Part shown: positions 41,350 to 52,565 of the stretch, piece by piece | Position numbering within the stretch: the first letter of the stretch is position 1 | How the letters are laid out: each line of letters opens with the position of its first letter | Source: Gautieria morchelliformis | Taxonomy: Eukaryota > Basidiomycota > Agaricomycetes > Gomphales > Gomphaceae | Direction of reading: 5' to 3' | Assembly (NCBI GenBank): GCA_015179125.1 | Contig: WHVA01000495.1 | Span: 1 to 64,000, forward strand | Length of the DNA stretch: 64,000 nucleotides | Notes under the pieces: generated by a model | The model's database searches: none | The model's input: only the letters and a program-made list of their open reading frames with translations | What the model was told of the DNA's origin: nothing | Translations under genes and position numbers: made by a program

Positions 41350-43668
41350 ATGGCGCCACTTCCTGCAGAGCTCACAGAGCCCATCCAATGTCTCATGATA
41401 GACAACTTCGACTCATTCTCCTGGAATCTATATCAGCAGTTATGTCTCCTAGGTGCCCAGGTTGTTGTGGTCAGGAACGACGCCATCGAACCTGCTCACT
41501 TACCCGAGATCAAGGTCCAGTGTCTTATTGTCTCTCCAGGGCCTGGTCACCCAAAAACCGACTCAGGTATTTCTCGCGAAGCCATGCTATACTTTGCCGG
41601 GAAGGTACCTGTCCTGGGTGTTTGTATGGGTCTTGAGTGTCTGGTGGATATGTACGGGGGGGAGATCGGGTACGCAGGAGAGATCATGCATGGAAAGACA
41701 AGCCGCATCCGCCATGACGGCCGTGGATGCTTCAAAGGCGTCGCACAGAGCTTTCCCAGCATCCGCTACCATTCTCTCAGCACCGATATCAAGTCTCTCC
41801 CAGATGACCTTGCTATTACTGCCACAACTGAAGAGAGTGGCGTCGTCATGGGTGTTCGACATCGCACGTATACAGTGGAGGCAGTCCAGTACCATCCAGA
41901 GAGCATTCTCTCAGAGGGAGGCGATGATCTTATAAGAAACTTTCTCGAGCTCAAAGGCGGCACCTGGGCAGAGAACCCTAGCTATCAAGTACATGATGTT
42001 TCCCTCCCCCCGTTCCCTATCACTTCGCCGAACGGTATTCCTAATCCGAAACGTCTACCCACCATACTTGAAAAAATTCACCAACAACGTCTCAAGGATG
42101 TGGCAGTTGCTAAATCCACACCGGGGACTACGCCGTCGGATCTGGAGACACTCCTCTCCTTGCACGTCTCTCCACCGCAGATCCCTCTTCTTCCGCGGCT
42201 GCGGCAAGTCCCAGGCCGCTCTGCCCTCCTGGCTGAAATCAAGCGAGCCTCGCCTTCCAAAGGAGACATTGCACTGACCGCCAACGCTGCACAGCAAGCC
42301 CTCACCTACGCCCTCGCCGGCGCATCTGTTATATCCGTGCTTACAGAACCCACATGGTTCAAAGGATCCCTACTCGATATGCGACTCGCTCGCCAGGCTG
42401 TCGATGGTCTCCCTAACCGACCCGCCATTCTTAGAAAGGATTTCATCGTCGACGAGTATCAAATCCGGGAGGCACGTCTCCATGGTGCGGACACTGTCCT
42501 TTTAATCGTCGCCATCCTCCCCGTGCTGAGATTGAAGAGATTATACGATTGCGCAAAACAGCTGGGAATGGAACCTCTCGTCGAGGTGAACAATGCTGAG
42601 GAGATGCAGGCCGCTCTAGACCTCGGGGCACATATTATCGGCGTGAATAACCGTAATTTGCATGATTTTGAGGTTGACATGGGTACGACGACGCGTCTCG
42701 CCGATATGGTTAAGCAGCATGACGTCGTTTTGTGCGCGCTGAGTGGGATCAAGAGCAACGAGGATGTCCGTGGATACACACGGCAAGGCGTCAATGCTGT
42801 CCTAGTCGGGGAGTCGCTAATGCGTGCGGAGGACCCGGCTGCGTTTATTCGGCACTTACTTGATCTTCCAGAGCCAGTTGCGGAAGAAAATGCTTACCAG
42901 CCGCTTGTGAAGATTTGCGGGGTTCGTTCCCCAGACATTGCTTTAGCGGCAGCGGACGCGGGAGCGGACCTCCTTGGTCTTGTATTTGCTCCACACTCTA
43001 AGCGCTTCGTTTCACTGGAGGAGGCGGCTCGTATATCTGCGGCTATCCGCCAACGTCGTGCGGCTGAGCTTACGGTCACCCAATCCAGCACTGAGCCACC
43101 CGTCAATATGCCGTGGTTCACATTGCATGCGGAACGTCTTTCGACGTCGCTCTCCCGCTCTCGCCCCCTGCTTGTGGGTGTGTTCCAAAAACAGAGTCTA
43201 GAAGAAATCCTCCGTGCGGTCTCCATCGCACAGCTAGACGTTGTTCAGCTTCACGGTTCAGAGCCGCTAGAATGGGCACGTCACATTCCAGTACCTGTTA
43301 TCAGAGCATTCCACATCAAGACTGGTGACGAAAGCAACTCTTTGGCTGATGTCACCCGGCCAGGACTACACGAATTCGTACTCCTGGATTCAGTGCGAGA
43401 TGCAAGGGAGGGCGAGGAAACATTAAGTGGAGGTAGTGGCAAGGTATTAGATTGGGAGGCCATCAAAGCTACTGCCGGAGATGGCGAAGGAATACCAAAG
43501 TTGCCCCTGATCGTGGCGGGCGGGCTTACACCAGAAAATGTGAAAGCGGTGGTGGCGAATGCGAGGCCCTGGGCCGTGGATGTTAGCGGTGGAGTGGAGA
43601 ATGAAGACGGAACGTCGAAAGACATTGAGAAGATCAAGGCATTCGTGCATGCAGCAAAAGATACCTAA
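41350..43668 (+). CDS. TRP1: Trifunctional tryptophan enzyme: glutamine amidotransferase / IGPS / PRAI
   Basis: Three fused enzymes of tryptophan synthesis, cytosolic. (1) Class I glutamine amidotransferase (component II of anthranilate synthase), about residues 15-205, with MIDNFDSFSWNL, nucleophile Cys in VLGVCMGLECLV, and VQYHPES. (2) Indole-3-glycerol-phosphate synthase, about 250-520, with LAEIKRASPSKG, ILRKDFIVDEYQI and IGVNNRNLHDFEV. (3) Phosphoribosylanthranilate isomerase, about 545-770, with KICGVRSPDIALAA, VQLHGSEP and VDVSGGVENEDG. One exon of 772 codons from ATG 41,350; a Met 37 codons upstream (41,239) is in frame, but homologs begin near here. All key residues are present. Divergent from the sugar transporter with a 263-bp shared upstream region. 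Confidence 0.95.
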   Translation: MAPLPAELTEPIQCLMIDNFDSFSWNLYQQLCLLGAQVVVVRNDAIEPAHLPEIKVQCLIVSPGPGHPKTDSGISREAMLYFAGKVPVLGVCMGLECLVDMYGGEIGYAGEIMHGKTSRIRHDGRGCFKGVAQSFPSIRYHSLSTDIKSLPDDLAITATTEESGVVMGVRHRTYTVEAVQYHPESILSEGGDDLIRNFLELKGGTWAENPSYQVHDVSLPPFPITSPNGIPNPKRLPTILEKIHQQRLKDVAVAKSTPGTTPSDLETLLSLHVSPPQIPLLPRLRQVPGRSALLAEIKRASPSKGDIALTANAAQQALTYALAGASVISVLTEPTWFKGSLLDMRLARQAVDGLPNRPAILRKDFIVDEYQIREARLHGADTVLLIVAILPVLRLKRLYDCAKQLGMEPLVEVNNAEEMQAALDLGAHIIGVNNRNLHDFEVDMGTTTRLADMVKQHDVVLCALSGIKSNEDVRGYTRQGVNAVLVGESLMRAEDPAAFIRHLLDLPEPVAEENAYQPLVKICGVRSPDIALAAADAGADLLGLVFAPHSKRFVSLEEAARISAAIRQRRAAELTVTQSSTEPPVNMPWFTLHAERLSTSLSRSRPLLVGVFQKQSLEEILRAVSIAQLDVVQLHGSEPLEWARHIPVPVIRAFHIKTGDESNSLADVTRPGLHEFVLLDSVRDAREGEETLSGGSGKVLDWEAIKATAGDGEGIPKLPLIVAGGLTPENVKAVVANARPWAVDVSGGVENEDGTSKDIEKIKAFVHAAKDT

Positions 43669-43876
43669 ATGGATAATTAAAATGTTTTTTTTTTTTATAT
43701 TAATAGAAAACCTAGAACATCTTTCTAGTACATGCTCGACCTACAAAACAAATATGGGGTGCGACACAAAGCAGGACAGCGAGTCCAGGACAGCAGAGTG
43801 ATGATATACAGCATGGTAATCGTGCGATTAGCAGTAAACCCAAGAAAGCAAGCGAATCGGATACCAGATGACTCCC

Positions 43877-45858
43877 TTACTGATCAGTACACCAGATTTC
43901 AAGCTTTCCTTCCGGCTTTCCCCTAGCACTCTCCCGCGCCGTCTCGATGGCGAGGTCGTAATCTGAATCATCGCGCAGCGATACATGTGTGCCATCCTCA
44001 TCCTTGAACTTAAGCCCGAGCCCATTTAGAGACTTGCTGAACTTGCTCGTCACGCGTTCCACGAACTCATCGAAGGTCGTTTCAGGCGCGAGTGCCATTC
44101 CCCGCACGTCATCCTTATAGTGCAGCTATCAAGAATGCCAAAATCATGAGTGGATCAGGCTTGACCGAATAGATGGGATACATACCTTGACGCGAATCTT
44201 GACGAGTTCGAACGGACCGTCGTCATAATCGCCGCTGACATAACCCTCTTCCTCCTCCTCGTACATGGTGCTCCTTCCACCAGACCCGGCGCTTCGTCCA
44301 CCATACGTTGGCCGTCTCGACAGCTTGCGACGCACGGATGCACCACTGAAATTCGACGAGTACACACTTGGAGGCGGGGCATAAGTGGAAGCCGTACTGG
44401 CACCCCGTCGCACAGGGTTAGTATTGTTACGCGCCCAAGCGGCAACACGCTTGCTGCTATCTCCTATCTGTGACGGGAGGGGCGGCACCTCGGGTGGTTC
44501 CTCATTGTCATACCCATCGATATAGTTATCATATATTTCTGTGAGGCGAGAGGGGTTGCTTGGGCCTGAATCCCGAGGACTAGAACGTGCACCGTCTTGT
44601 TGGGTCCGGGTAGATGGATTCCGCGCAGGGCTGCGTGCACTCAATGGTCCACCAGGGCTGCGTTCACTCAATGAACCGCCTGGACTACGGGCACTCAGCG
44701 ATCCCCCTTGGCCCCCGCCGGGTGTGCGTACGCTTAGACCTCTAGACATAGTGTTGGAACGCGTGGGTGCAGCATTGGCAACAGCTGCTTGGAGCCTGTC
44801 CTCTCTTTCCTCGAGGCTGACAACGTTGATAGTGGTTGCAGCACGGGAAAGTGCCGGTGCGGACTTGGGGGGCAAGATCCCGGTGTCGTCGACGCGCGGG
44901 GTAGCCGTAGTTGATCGAGCCGGGGGACGATCGGATCCAGGGTCGGATGCAGGGCGATCAATAGGTGCGCCGGTTGGCGTCATGCCCTGCTGAAGGCGTG
45001 TCACACCAGTGAAGGTGGTGTATGCTTCGCGAGAGTCGGCGGCAGCGACAAGCTTGGCTTTGCCAAGGTAATCTTTCGTTCGGGCGTTCTTGATCTTGTT
45101 CTCCGAGGGTCGATAAAGAATTCCGACAGGCTGACAAATGGATTAATGTGCGTACGTTCAATCACCAAGGTCCAACGCATGGCTCACTATTGAAAATACA
45201 GTGTAGCCCTCGCCGCGGTCCATAATGGCATCGTCGATCACGTTGTGTTCCTCGGTGGCCTTCTCTCCGCGTGCCTCCTCCATGTCTTGAACACCTTCGT
45301 TTGTACGACCAAGATAGACTTGCGACAGTCCCTTGTTGAACAAGACCTCTGCAGAGTACAGTTTGAACTTGAGACCCAATTGCTCGTAGTTGCTGAGAAC
45401 AAATGAGTATCTGCAACAAGTGAAGATGGACAGAACTAACATTGCTTGGTTTCCACGAAGATAAAGAAGAGCCTCCTCGAAGTCCTTGAGAGCAAGCTCG
45501 TATCTTGCCAGAAGGAAGTTAGAAACGCCACACTGGAAGTATCCTACGGCGAGGTACTGATCGAGAGACGTTGCAGCGTTGAAACTTTCCACGGCTGTTT
45601 CATGCTCGCCAAGCGTTGCATAAATCAGGCCCATGTTTGTTAGTATCTTGGAGGAATCAGCTATGCCCTGGGGAAGATGAGCAAGGTGGGGAGTGCTGTG
45701 GGAAGCAAGACGGACATTGAACAATTCGAGACTCTTCTCAAAGTCTTCCTCGTCATAGGCTTTGAGGGCGGCTGCCCAAGTCTCGAGTTCTGCCTGCTGC
45801 GGAGTGAGTGGAACGACTCGGGTAAAGGGATGGACGATGGACGTGCCTTGAGAGACAT
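43877..45858 (-). CDS. noxR: NADPH oxidase regulator NoxR (p67phox-like)
   Basis: Cytosolic activator of fungal NADPH oxidases, recruited by Rac; linked to polar growth and fruiting in fungi. N-terminal TPR array (about 1-170: ELETWAAALKAYDEEDFEKSLELF, ILTNMGLIYATLGEHETAVESF, AVGYFQCGVSNFLLARYELAL, YSAEVLFNKGLSQVYLGRTNEG). Then VGILYRPSENKIKNARTKDYLGKAKLVAA (the activation-segment area), a long Ser/Pro-rich low-complexity middle (RSPGG repeats, 44,590-44,720), acidic MYEEEEEGYVSGDYDDGPF, and a C-terminal PB1 domain (VKIRVK/LHYKDDVRGMAL...FKDEDGTHVSLRDDSDYDLAIE). First exon only 12 nt (45,847-45,858, MSLK), followed by an apparent GC-AG intron 45,794-45,846. Other introns are standard. No SH3 domain, as usual for fungal NoxR. 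Confidence 0.9.
45794..45846 (-). other. GC-AG intron 1 of noxR
   Basis: On the minus strand: ATGTCTCTCAAG / GCACGT...CAGCAG / GCAGAACTCGAG. A GT donor in the right phase is not available, and only the GC donor gives MSLK-AELETWAAALK, the expected NoxR start. A possible branch point is CACTCAC near the acceptor. The length is 53 bp. Confidence 0.65.
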
Positions 45859-47255
45859 GATTGGATATTAAAGAAAGAATGGGGAAGGGGGGTTGCTGAA
45901 AGAGTGAGTAAAGCAGGTGGCCGGCCTGCGGTGGAACAGAAAGGTCTAAAGAAGAGACAAGGTAGAAAGCGAAGAAGGGTAATGTGCTGAGGACATAGGG
46001 CACGATCAGCCAAGCCAAGAGAGCACGGGAAGGAAACAACAACTCACGGAAGGGAGAAGACGAAGATGAAGGGGGGGGAAGATGCCGCAGATATGTGCGT
46101 GGTAAGTAACCTCGGAAGAAGTTGTGTGTGGCTGTTGGGTGATGAGGATTTGACGACCATTAGCTAAGCTGTTTTACCCTAATTGTAACAAGCTTCCCTG
46201 AGCGGCCAGATTCGATTCCATCAATCACGGTTTAGCACCGGGATCCCTAGACAGTTTCGAGCTGATATTCCGACCACACAGCGCTGCTCTGGGAGGTCAT
46301 GTGCACCATGGGCAAGCGCCGGGAGGATAGCCTCACAAAGGGCGGGCCCTGAGCGAGCTGGTTGGAGCGTAGTCAGATGTAACAGCCTCGCTTCTCATCG
46401 CCGTTCTTGCCGCGATCCCGCATTCGATGGTTACCTCTCCGTGAAGCGTAGCACTATCCTTGTCGGCAGGTCGACGAATTGCCACTACACGACGTATTCT
46501 ATAACCATAATTTTCCAGAGGTCCGTAGTTTTGCGCGTTCATCTTGGCAAAGTTACTGTGCTGCCAAAGGATGATTGACAGGACTTACATCGCACCTCCG
46601 ATACATTCCCGGTCTGTGGATAAAACGTCTCTGGATCCAATAGATATCAGCTCAACTGTTCAGTATATATCTGTGGTGACATTTGCCCTTCTTTGACGCC
46701 CACTGATAAGTGGTAGCAAAAACATCATCAACACAGTAACGTATGCGCGCTTCTTCCCCGCAGTAGTACTTTGCACCCTCATGCCGAATATTGTGCCGCA
46801 TGATGTTCCGGTTACCAGTGTCTTTTCTGCCACCCCGTATCGCATCAGTGGTGGACCACGGTAATTAATTATTTCGAGGCACGAACCAAAAGGAATCCAC
46901 CAGCGCGACGTGGGATGGGCACTGGCACCCCGAGACTGGGAACAGTTAATTTCTCTTCCGCTCTTGCACTAGCCGTCACCGTATCTGTCCCAGCGCGACG
47001 AACTCCATTCTAAACTCATTGAAAGTAATTTTCTCTCATGTATACTCTACTCTCCCAGCCGTAAGGCACTTACCGTCGACGGTCCGGAATGAGAAGCAGC
47101 GGTTCCTCCTGATAATAATTCACCACGCTACTGCGAACCAGACTGCACCTCATACGAACGTGTGAGCTACGCCTCCCTCTACGGACTCCAGTGCCTTTGA
47201 AGCCACGATACCGTAAAGTGCTATAAGCTCATGCGTTCTGTTCGCCTCCCGATGC
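45859..47255. other. Intergenic spacer, about 1.4 kb, divergent promoter region
   Basis: Lies between noxR (-) and the phytase-like gene (+). It includes G-run rich sequence near 46,070, a CT-rich stretch, and several short open frames (for example 46,333-46,542 minus) without family signs. No tRNA or repeat is recognised. Confidence 0.5.
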
Positions 47256-47273
47256 GTGGTTTTGATGGCTGCT

Positions 47274-49049
47274 ATGCGTATGCATACCTTGTCTTTGCTG
47301 CTGGTCATTACACTGGGCTCTACCGCACGCTGTGCCTTTCATGCGATACAACATGCCGGCGGAGAATCGCCATGGTTTCCAGCTTCGGAACAGTATGGCA
47401 TTTCTGCTCTTTTGCCTGATGGTTGCACTGTTGACCAAGCGGCCTACATTACTCGTCATGGCTCGCGAGTACCATCTGCTACTCATACCGAAGTATTCTC
47501 ACTCACCGTTGTTGCTTTGGTATCAGACGGTATCCCGAAGTCGACTCTTTCGCCGGCTGGGCAGCCTTGCACTCCAAGTTTCAGAACTCCACCTTTACTG
47601 CAGAGGGGCCCCTGGCTTTCCTACCGTCCTGGCAGCTCCCATTAGGTGATCCCACAAATCAAGCCAGTTTTCTTAGTGTCACAGGGGCTGGGGAGGCGTT
47701 TGCACTTGGCGTTGACCTCAGAAAAAGATATGGTTTGACCAAAGGCGGGGAATCGTTCACTGTTTGGTGAGCATAACCCATTTAAAGAAAACATGTACCT
47801 AGATGCTGGCTGCAGGTCAGCATCCCAACAGCGCGTCCTGGATACCGCTTCGTTCTGGCTCTCCGGTTATTTGTCGTCGGGACATTATAACACGTCAGCC
47901 CTGGCGAGAATCGTCAGTCTCCCAGATAGGTATGCTACTATCATTGTGGAAGACCTGGCTCATCGCTCAAAGAAACCCAGCGTTAATTTTACCTTTGCAA
48001 ACTCACTAACCGCCTCTGCAGCCTGCCCCAATTATGTCAATAATGTCACTCTAAGCTCAAACTTCAGAACAGCCTTTCGTCCATCCATCACTAGTCGATT
48101 GAATATGTTATTGAAAGGGCTCACGCTGACGGACAGCGACATCGGTATCATGATGGATCTCTGTGTATGTTGCAAGCTGCACCTTCCTGCCCTGGCGTAT
48201 TCTCTAACAGCATCTAGCCCTACCAAACTGAAATAGCTGGGTCTAGCCCATTTTGTGACGTTTTCACCGGTTTGTCACCTGCTAACTCTCAACGTTATTG
48301 TATACTTAACCAAGTTAAAAGAGGACGAATGGCTACAGTTCGAGTACTCCCAGGATCTCCAGTACTACTATGGCCCGGGACCAGGCAATCCATTGGCCGC
48401 CACAACGATGTTTCCACTCGTAAAGGCCATTACAGATTTATTCGCTCTGGGCCCCGGAAAGACTATACCCAACGGGAGCTTTGTCCCCCCGCCACTCCTG
48501 ATGGGTTTCACACACGAGTATGTTTTGGGAGGCCATATTTAATATACAGCTATTCAAATATTGTTTAGCAACGATATCCCCCCCATTCTTGCCGTGCTCG
48601 GATTATTTAACGAATCGTTCTACGCCCCTCTGGACCCGACGCGTCCCAACCCTGCACGGAAATTTCTCTCTAGCTTCATTGTGCCTTTCAGGGGAACTGT
48701 CGCACTGGAGCGCCTTAGCTGTGCTGCTTCTTCCCAATTAGCCACTTCCACTGCAGTTGACAACCTTGCGGGAGCTGCCGCAGGTGTAACTCAGTTCGTC
48801 CGCGTCAAAGTATGTACGAGTTTTCAGTGCTGGTAGCAATCTGACCGACATTTCATAAAGGTAAACGAAGCCCCGGTACCTATTCCCGACTGCGTTTCTG
48901 GCCCTGGCTCGTCTTGCCCGTTGATGGAGTTCGTTTCATTCGTGGAGGCGAGGGGAAATTTGGCAGGCGACTTTGTGCAACGCTGTGGCTTGTCAAATGT
49001 TCCCAACGCGTCCAGCGTTCTTGATTTCTTCACTAATCCGCCATCATAA
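47274..49049 (+). CDS. Phytase-like secreted histidine acid phosphatase
   Basis: It would release phosphate from phytate or other esters. Signal peptide MRMHTLSLLLVITLGSTARCA. Catalytic RHGSRVP near 47,460. Then RYPEVDSFAGWAALHSKFQN, FLPSWQLPLGDPTNQASFLSVTGAGEAF, RVLDTASFWLSGYLSS, CPNYVNN, PYQTEIAGSSPFCDVFT, EDEWLQFEYSQDLQYYYGPGPGNP, the HD proton donor in GFTHDNDIPPILAVLGLF (split by an intron between H and DN), and a Cys-rich end (PDCVSGPGSSCPLMEF...QRCGL). Stop 49,047. About eight exons. The first intron (GTATTC...TATCAG) joins one base out of phase, either a sequence error, an odd splice site or a mutation. Start could also be 47,256 or 47,280. Confidence 0.85.
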
Positions 49050-49226
49050 AGTGTTTTTCATGCTTGTCTCTGCAGCCAAAAATGGAATGCGAGTACGTTC
49101 GGCTTCGTCATACATGTTATGTTTACAGTATAAGGAACTATCCAAGACATATACAGATACATCAACATCCAAGACAATGCAAGAAAGAGAGCAGAACAGT
49201 ATATAACCCCGGATTTTGGCCCACGG

Positions 49227-52200
49227 CTAACGCTTTGGCTTGCGCTTCCCACCCGCATTAGATCTGGTCTTTGTCTTCCCCTTGCCAACTCGTGCTTCCT
49301 TCGTCCGCTGTTCGCTAGCCACCTGATCTTCAACTTCCGCACCTTCCACATACCCAACACCCATCATGACGGGTTGCCCACCTGCGCCGCCATGGGCCAA
49401 GAACCCGAGCCGCTTACTCCGACGCCCGACGCCAACTAACGTACCGCTGTCCAAATCGTGTAAGGCCTGCTCTTCGTCACTATAGCTTGACTGACGTCTC
49501 TGAGCTTCCGCCCTGCTCACTGCGCGTTCTTCATCACTATAGCATGACTGTCTTCTTTGAGCCTCTGTTAGGTTAACTGCGCGCTCTTCATCACTATAGC
49601 TTGGATCCACCCTTCGAATCTCCTCGTCCAGTGTCGTACGTCTTTGCTTTCGAGATGCTTGTATCTGAGCAGGACGTCGCTTACCCACTGGATCCGGAGC
49701 TGGCGTAGACTCGTCCGGAGGCGCGAAGGACAGCGAGGGTAGATCGTCGTCATCTCCTTCACCTGACGGACTAGGAGTACGACTGCGGATAGAGGGGCGC
49801 GTAGCGGGCTTTGATGCACTGCGGACACGTCCCGGAGGCCGTGGTCTTCGTGGCGTCTCAGGCGGCAGGGGTGAGGACGGTGGGCGGCGAGAGAAAGGGT
49901 CATCCGCATCTCCCGTATGGTGAGGCAACTGCCGCCTAGGTGCTAAGTCAGTACTTGTTGATGGAATTGAGCGTTCTCTGTGGGTGGTGGGCAGTATCGA
50001 TGGCTTCTGCTGTATGGCCTGAGAAGGCAAACTACGGATCTCACGTTCCTGAAGGCGCCCCCTCGGTGCGTGTACTTCGACTGAGACCTCTACTAAGGGT
50101 GGAGCAGAAGTGCCTTGTTGACTTCCAAGGCGGTTAGGTGCACGACTGATTCCGGGTTTCGATGGCAGTAAAGGCGGCGTCGAGGGAGCTCTGTCCTCAA
50201 CGTCATTGTCATTGTCACTGCAAAGCGATGGTGTAGTCCCATCAACTTCTTGCGGTACGGCAGGTATCGCCAGGGAACTACGAGAATGAGTCAAGGTGGA
50301 GGGATGAGGTGGTGGAAGAAATAGACGCGTCGAAGCTGCAGATGAGGTTGAAGCAGTAGGCGTCTGGGATGAGACCGTGAAGCGTCGTTTGATGGATGTA
50401 ACTATATAACGATGACGAATGGCGTAGGTGATTTGCTAGGAAAACGACTCACCAAGTGTACCTTGAGCTTCTTTGCCACTATCAAGTCTTTTTCTTTTAT
50501 AACCAATACTCGGGCGATCTTCCATCAAGGAGCTCCCTTGGCTTGAGGACTGACTGTGTTCTACTCCAGACGAACTATTCGCGGTGCTCTGGCTGAGACT
50601 GTTTCCGCTTCCGACTCTGCGCAGTTTGACGGTTTTGAGCTCGCTCAAAAATTCCTCCATTTTATCCGCAGGAACTGTGGGTAACCTGTTCTTTGGGATA
50701 GCTTTCGAAGCTTCTGGCACGTTTGCGGTCTGGAAGCAGTGTGGTTCGATATTCTGTTGTATTTCCCATGCTTGAGTATGAACATACCTTTAACCCAGCT
50801 CTTAGTGAAGTAAGGACACTGTTGATACCAGGCCCTCGACGAGGTGAAGCAGAAAGGGGTATGCGCGTCGTCGAACACGAGGGTAAAGGTGGCGGGGGAG
50901 GCGGAGGCGGGGGAGCTGGCGGAGGCGCACTACTCAATCTTCTGGCGAGCTGTCAGTACGAGATGTCAAATGAGTATTCGAGGTACATGCACCACTACCG
51001 AATAGACGTACCTCGTTCTCGAGGCTTCTGACCTTCTCTTCGAGTTCTCGAATGCGCTTTTTATCCGCTTCCGGGTCAATTGTAGGGACATTGTCCTTAG
51101 GGTCTTCCATAGATGCAGAGGCGCTACGTCGTAATAAAGTGGCCTTTCTCCGTGCGTCTTCGCCGGAGCTCGCGGTCCAAGACATACTGGATATTACATC
51201 TGATCGTGGTCCAACCGGCTCCCTGGCCCTACATCTGTCCACCATAGGCGACAGTAGTTGTGGCTCAATCTCTACCTCTCGCATCTTTCCCTTTCCCTTG
51301 GCACTCCAGCTGGGTGTAATTGGTCGCGGCGGGGTATCTCCATCGATTCTTGATACAACATCCATGACGGACCTAATGGCTGGAGGGCGAAACGGTGTCG
51401 GTGGGAAAGGATTTGACGATGGTCCTGCAATAGCAGATGACGAGCGCGGTGATATACGCAAGGCAAGATCTTGGTCATCGTGGGCACGGCTAGGCGAGGA
51501 ATTTTCTGATGAAGGGTGAGTTTCTTCTTCTTCACTATGAGGTTCTGAGCCTTGTTCCTCAAGGCTTTCTTCTTCGCTTTCCTCCTCCTCCTTTTGAACA
51601 TGGCCTTCATCTTGGGGTTCCTCGCCTTCAATTTCGGATATACGTCGTCTAACGGGACGTCGAGGTTTTGGTTCAGGGCTGATGATACCTGCAGCAAAGC
51701 GGACGTGACGGATGTCCGCATGGTCGTCTGGTGTCGGTGATCGTGAGAACAGAGACCCCGGCATATTCATAGATGTCCCTCGACGGTGAAGTGCTGGTGG
51801 ATTGTGTGATAAATGTGTTGGGAGGCCTAGCGGTTCGGAAACATTGATGGTCAGTATAGACTAGGCATATTACATATCAATAAACTTACAACGGTCCTCC
51901 AAGTCATGATCACGTCGCAGCTTGGCAACATAAGACTGATCCTCAATGTCCCTTCTGACGCGTTTCAACGCGCGATCGTCGTGCGAGTGTAACGGAGTGG
52001 ATTGTCGCCTTTGCCTCTTCTCGGTGTTGTATTCTAATTCAGTGCGGTAACGCGACGGGCCTGCCACAGGCCGTGCAACTGAGGTCTTTCGATACAATCA
52101 ATCATTTATAAAGAGTCTGTAGAGTCACAGAATGGCATGAAACGTACGTCGGCGACGCCAGCTGCGTTTACGACAAACTCAGTGATCTCACGCGAAACAA

Positions 52201-52384
52201 AAGAGAAAACGTTTGAAAGCAGGCCCGTCTTTGAACCACTCGAATTGGCTGTGGTCTCTGACACGCTTTGTTCATAAGGTAAAGGCGAGGGTGAAGGCGG
52301 GCGATTTTCGTCCGAACCAGACATGCGGCGGCTTTCCAAATAAGGCGCCCACAATGGAATTGTTTCTACAGCTACTGTACTCAT
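49227..52384 (-). CDS. Uncharacterised low-complexity protein with coiled coil and polyproline
   Basis: I do not recognise the family. Start MSTVAVETIPLWAPYLESR at 52,384. Then SNVFSFVSREITEFVVNAAG (a possible amphipathic helix), ESQSYVAKLRRDHDLEDR-like segment, MNMPGSLFSRSPTPDDHADIRHVRFAAGI, acidic runs, a coiled coil (DKKRIRELEEKVRSLENEV, near 51,030), a poly-Pro tract (PPPAPPPPPPPPPLP, about 50,930-50,890), GPGINSVLTSLRAGLK, a PADKMEEFLSELKTVKLRRVG segment, and a Ser/Pro-rich end with three 19-residue repeats (SYSDEERAV..EAQRRQS, 49,470-49,610) and a very basic C-terminus (GKTKTRSNAGGKRKPKR). About seven exons. A poly-Pro tract followed by a short helix recalls WH2-type actin binders, and the N-terminus recalls nuclear-basket proteins; both are weak guesses. 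Confidence 0.7.
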
Positions 52385-52565
52385 CCGTCGTCCGTCTTGT
52401 GTCGCATTCGCGACTGGTACATACAATACGCAGGAGAAAGTACGAGTAATGGAGTAATGTCCGCGATACACGTAGAGGTCGTGAAATCGTTAAAATATGA
52501 TAGATAGAATAGAGTAATGGAGAACAGTCGGAGCGTCACCGAAGTGGCACAAGGAATGTTCTGTC

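Noticed and set aside
46333..46542. Minus-strand 69-codon frame upstream of noxR
   Set aside because: No family similarity, no splice or start context, and it lies in a promoter-sized spacer between divergent genes.
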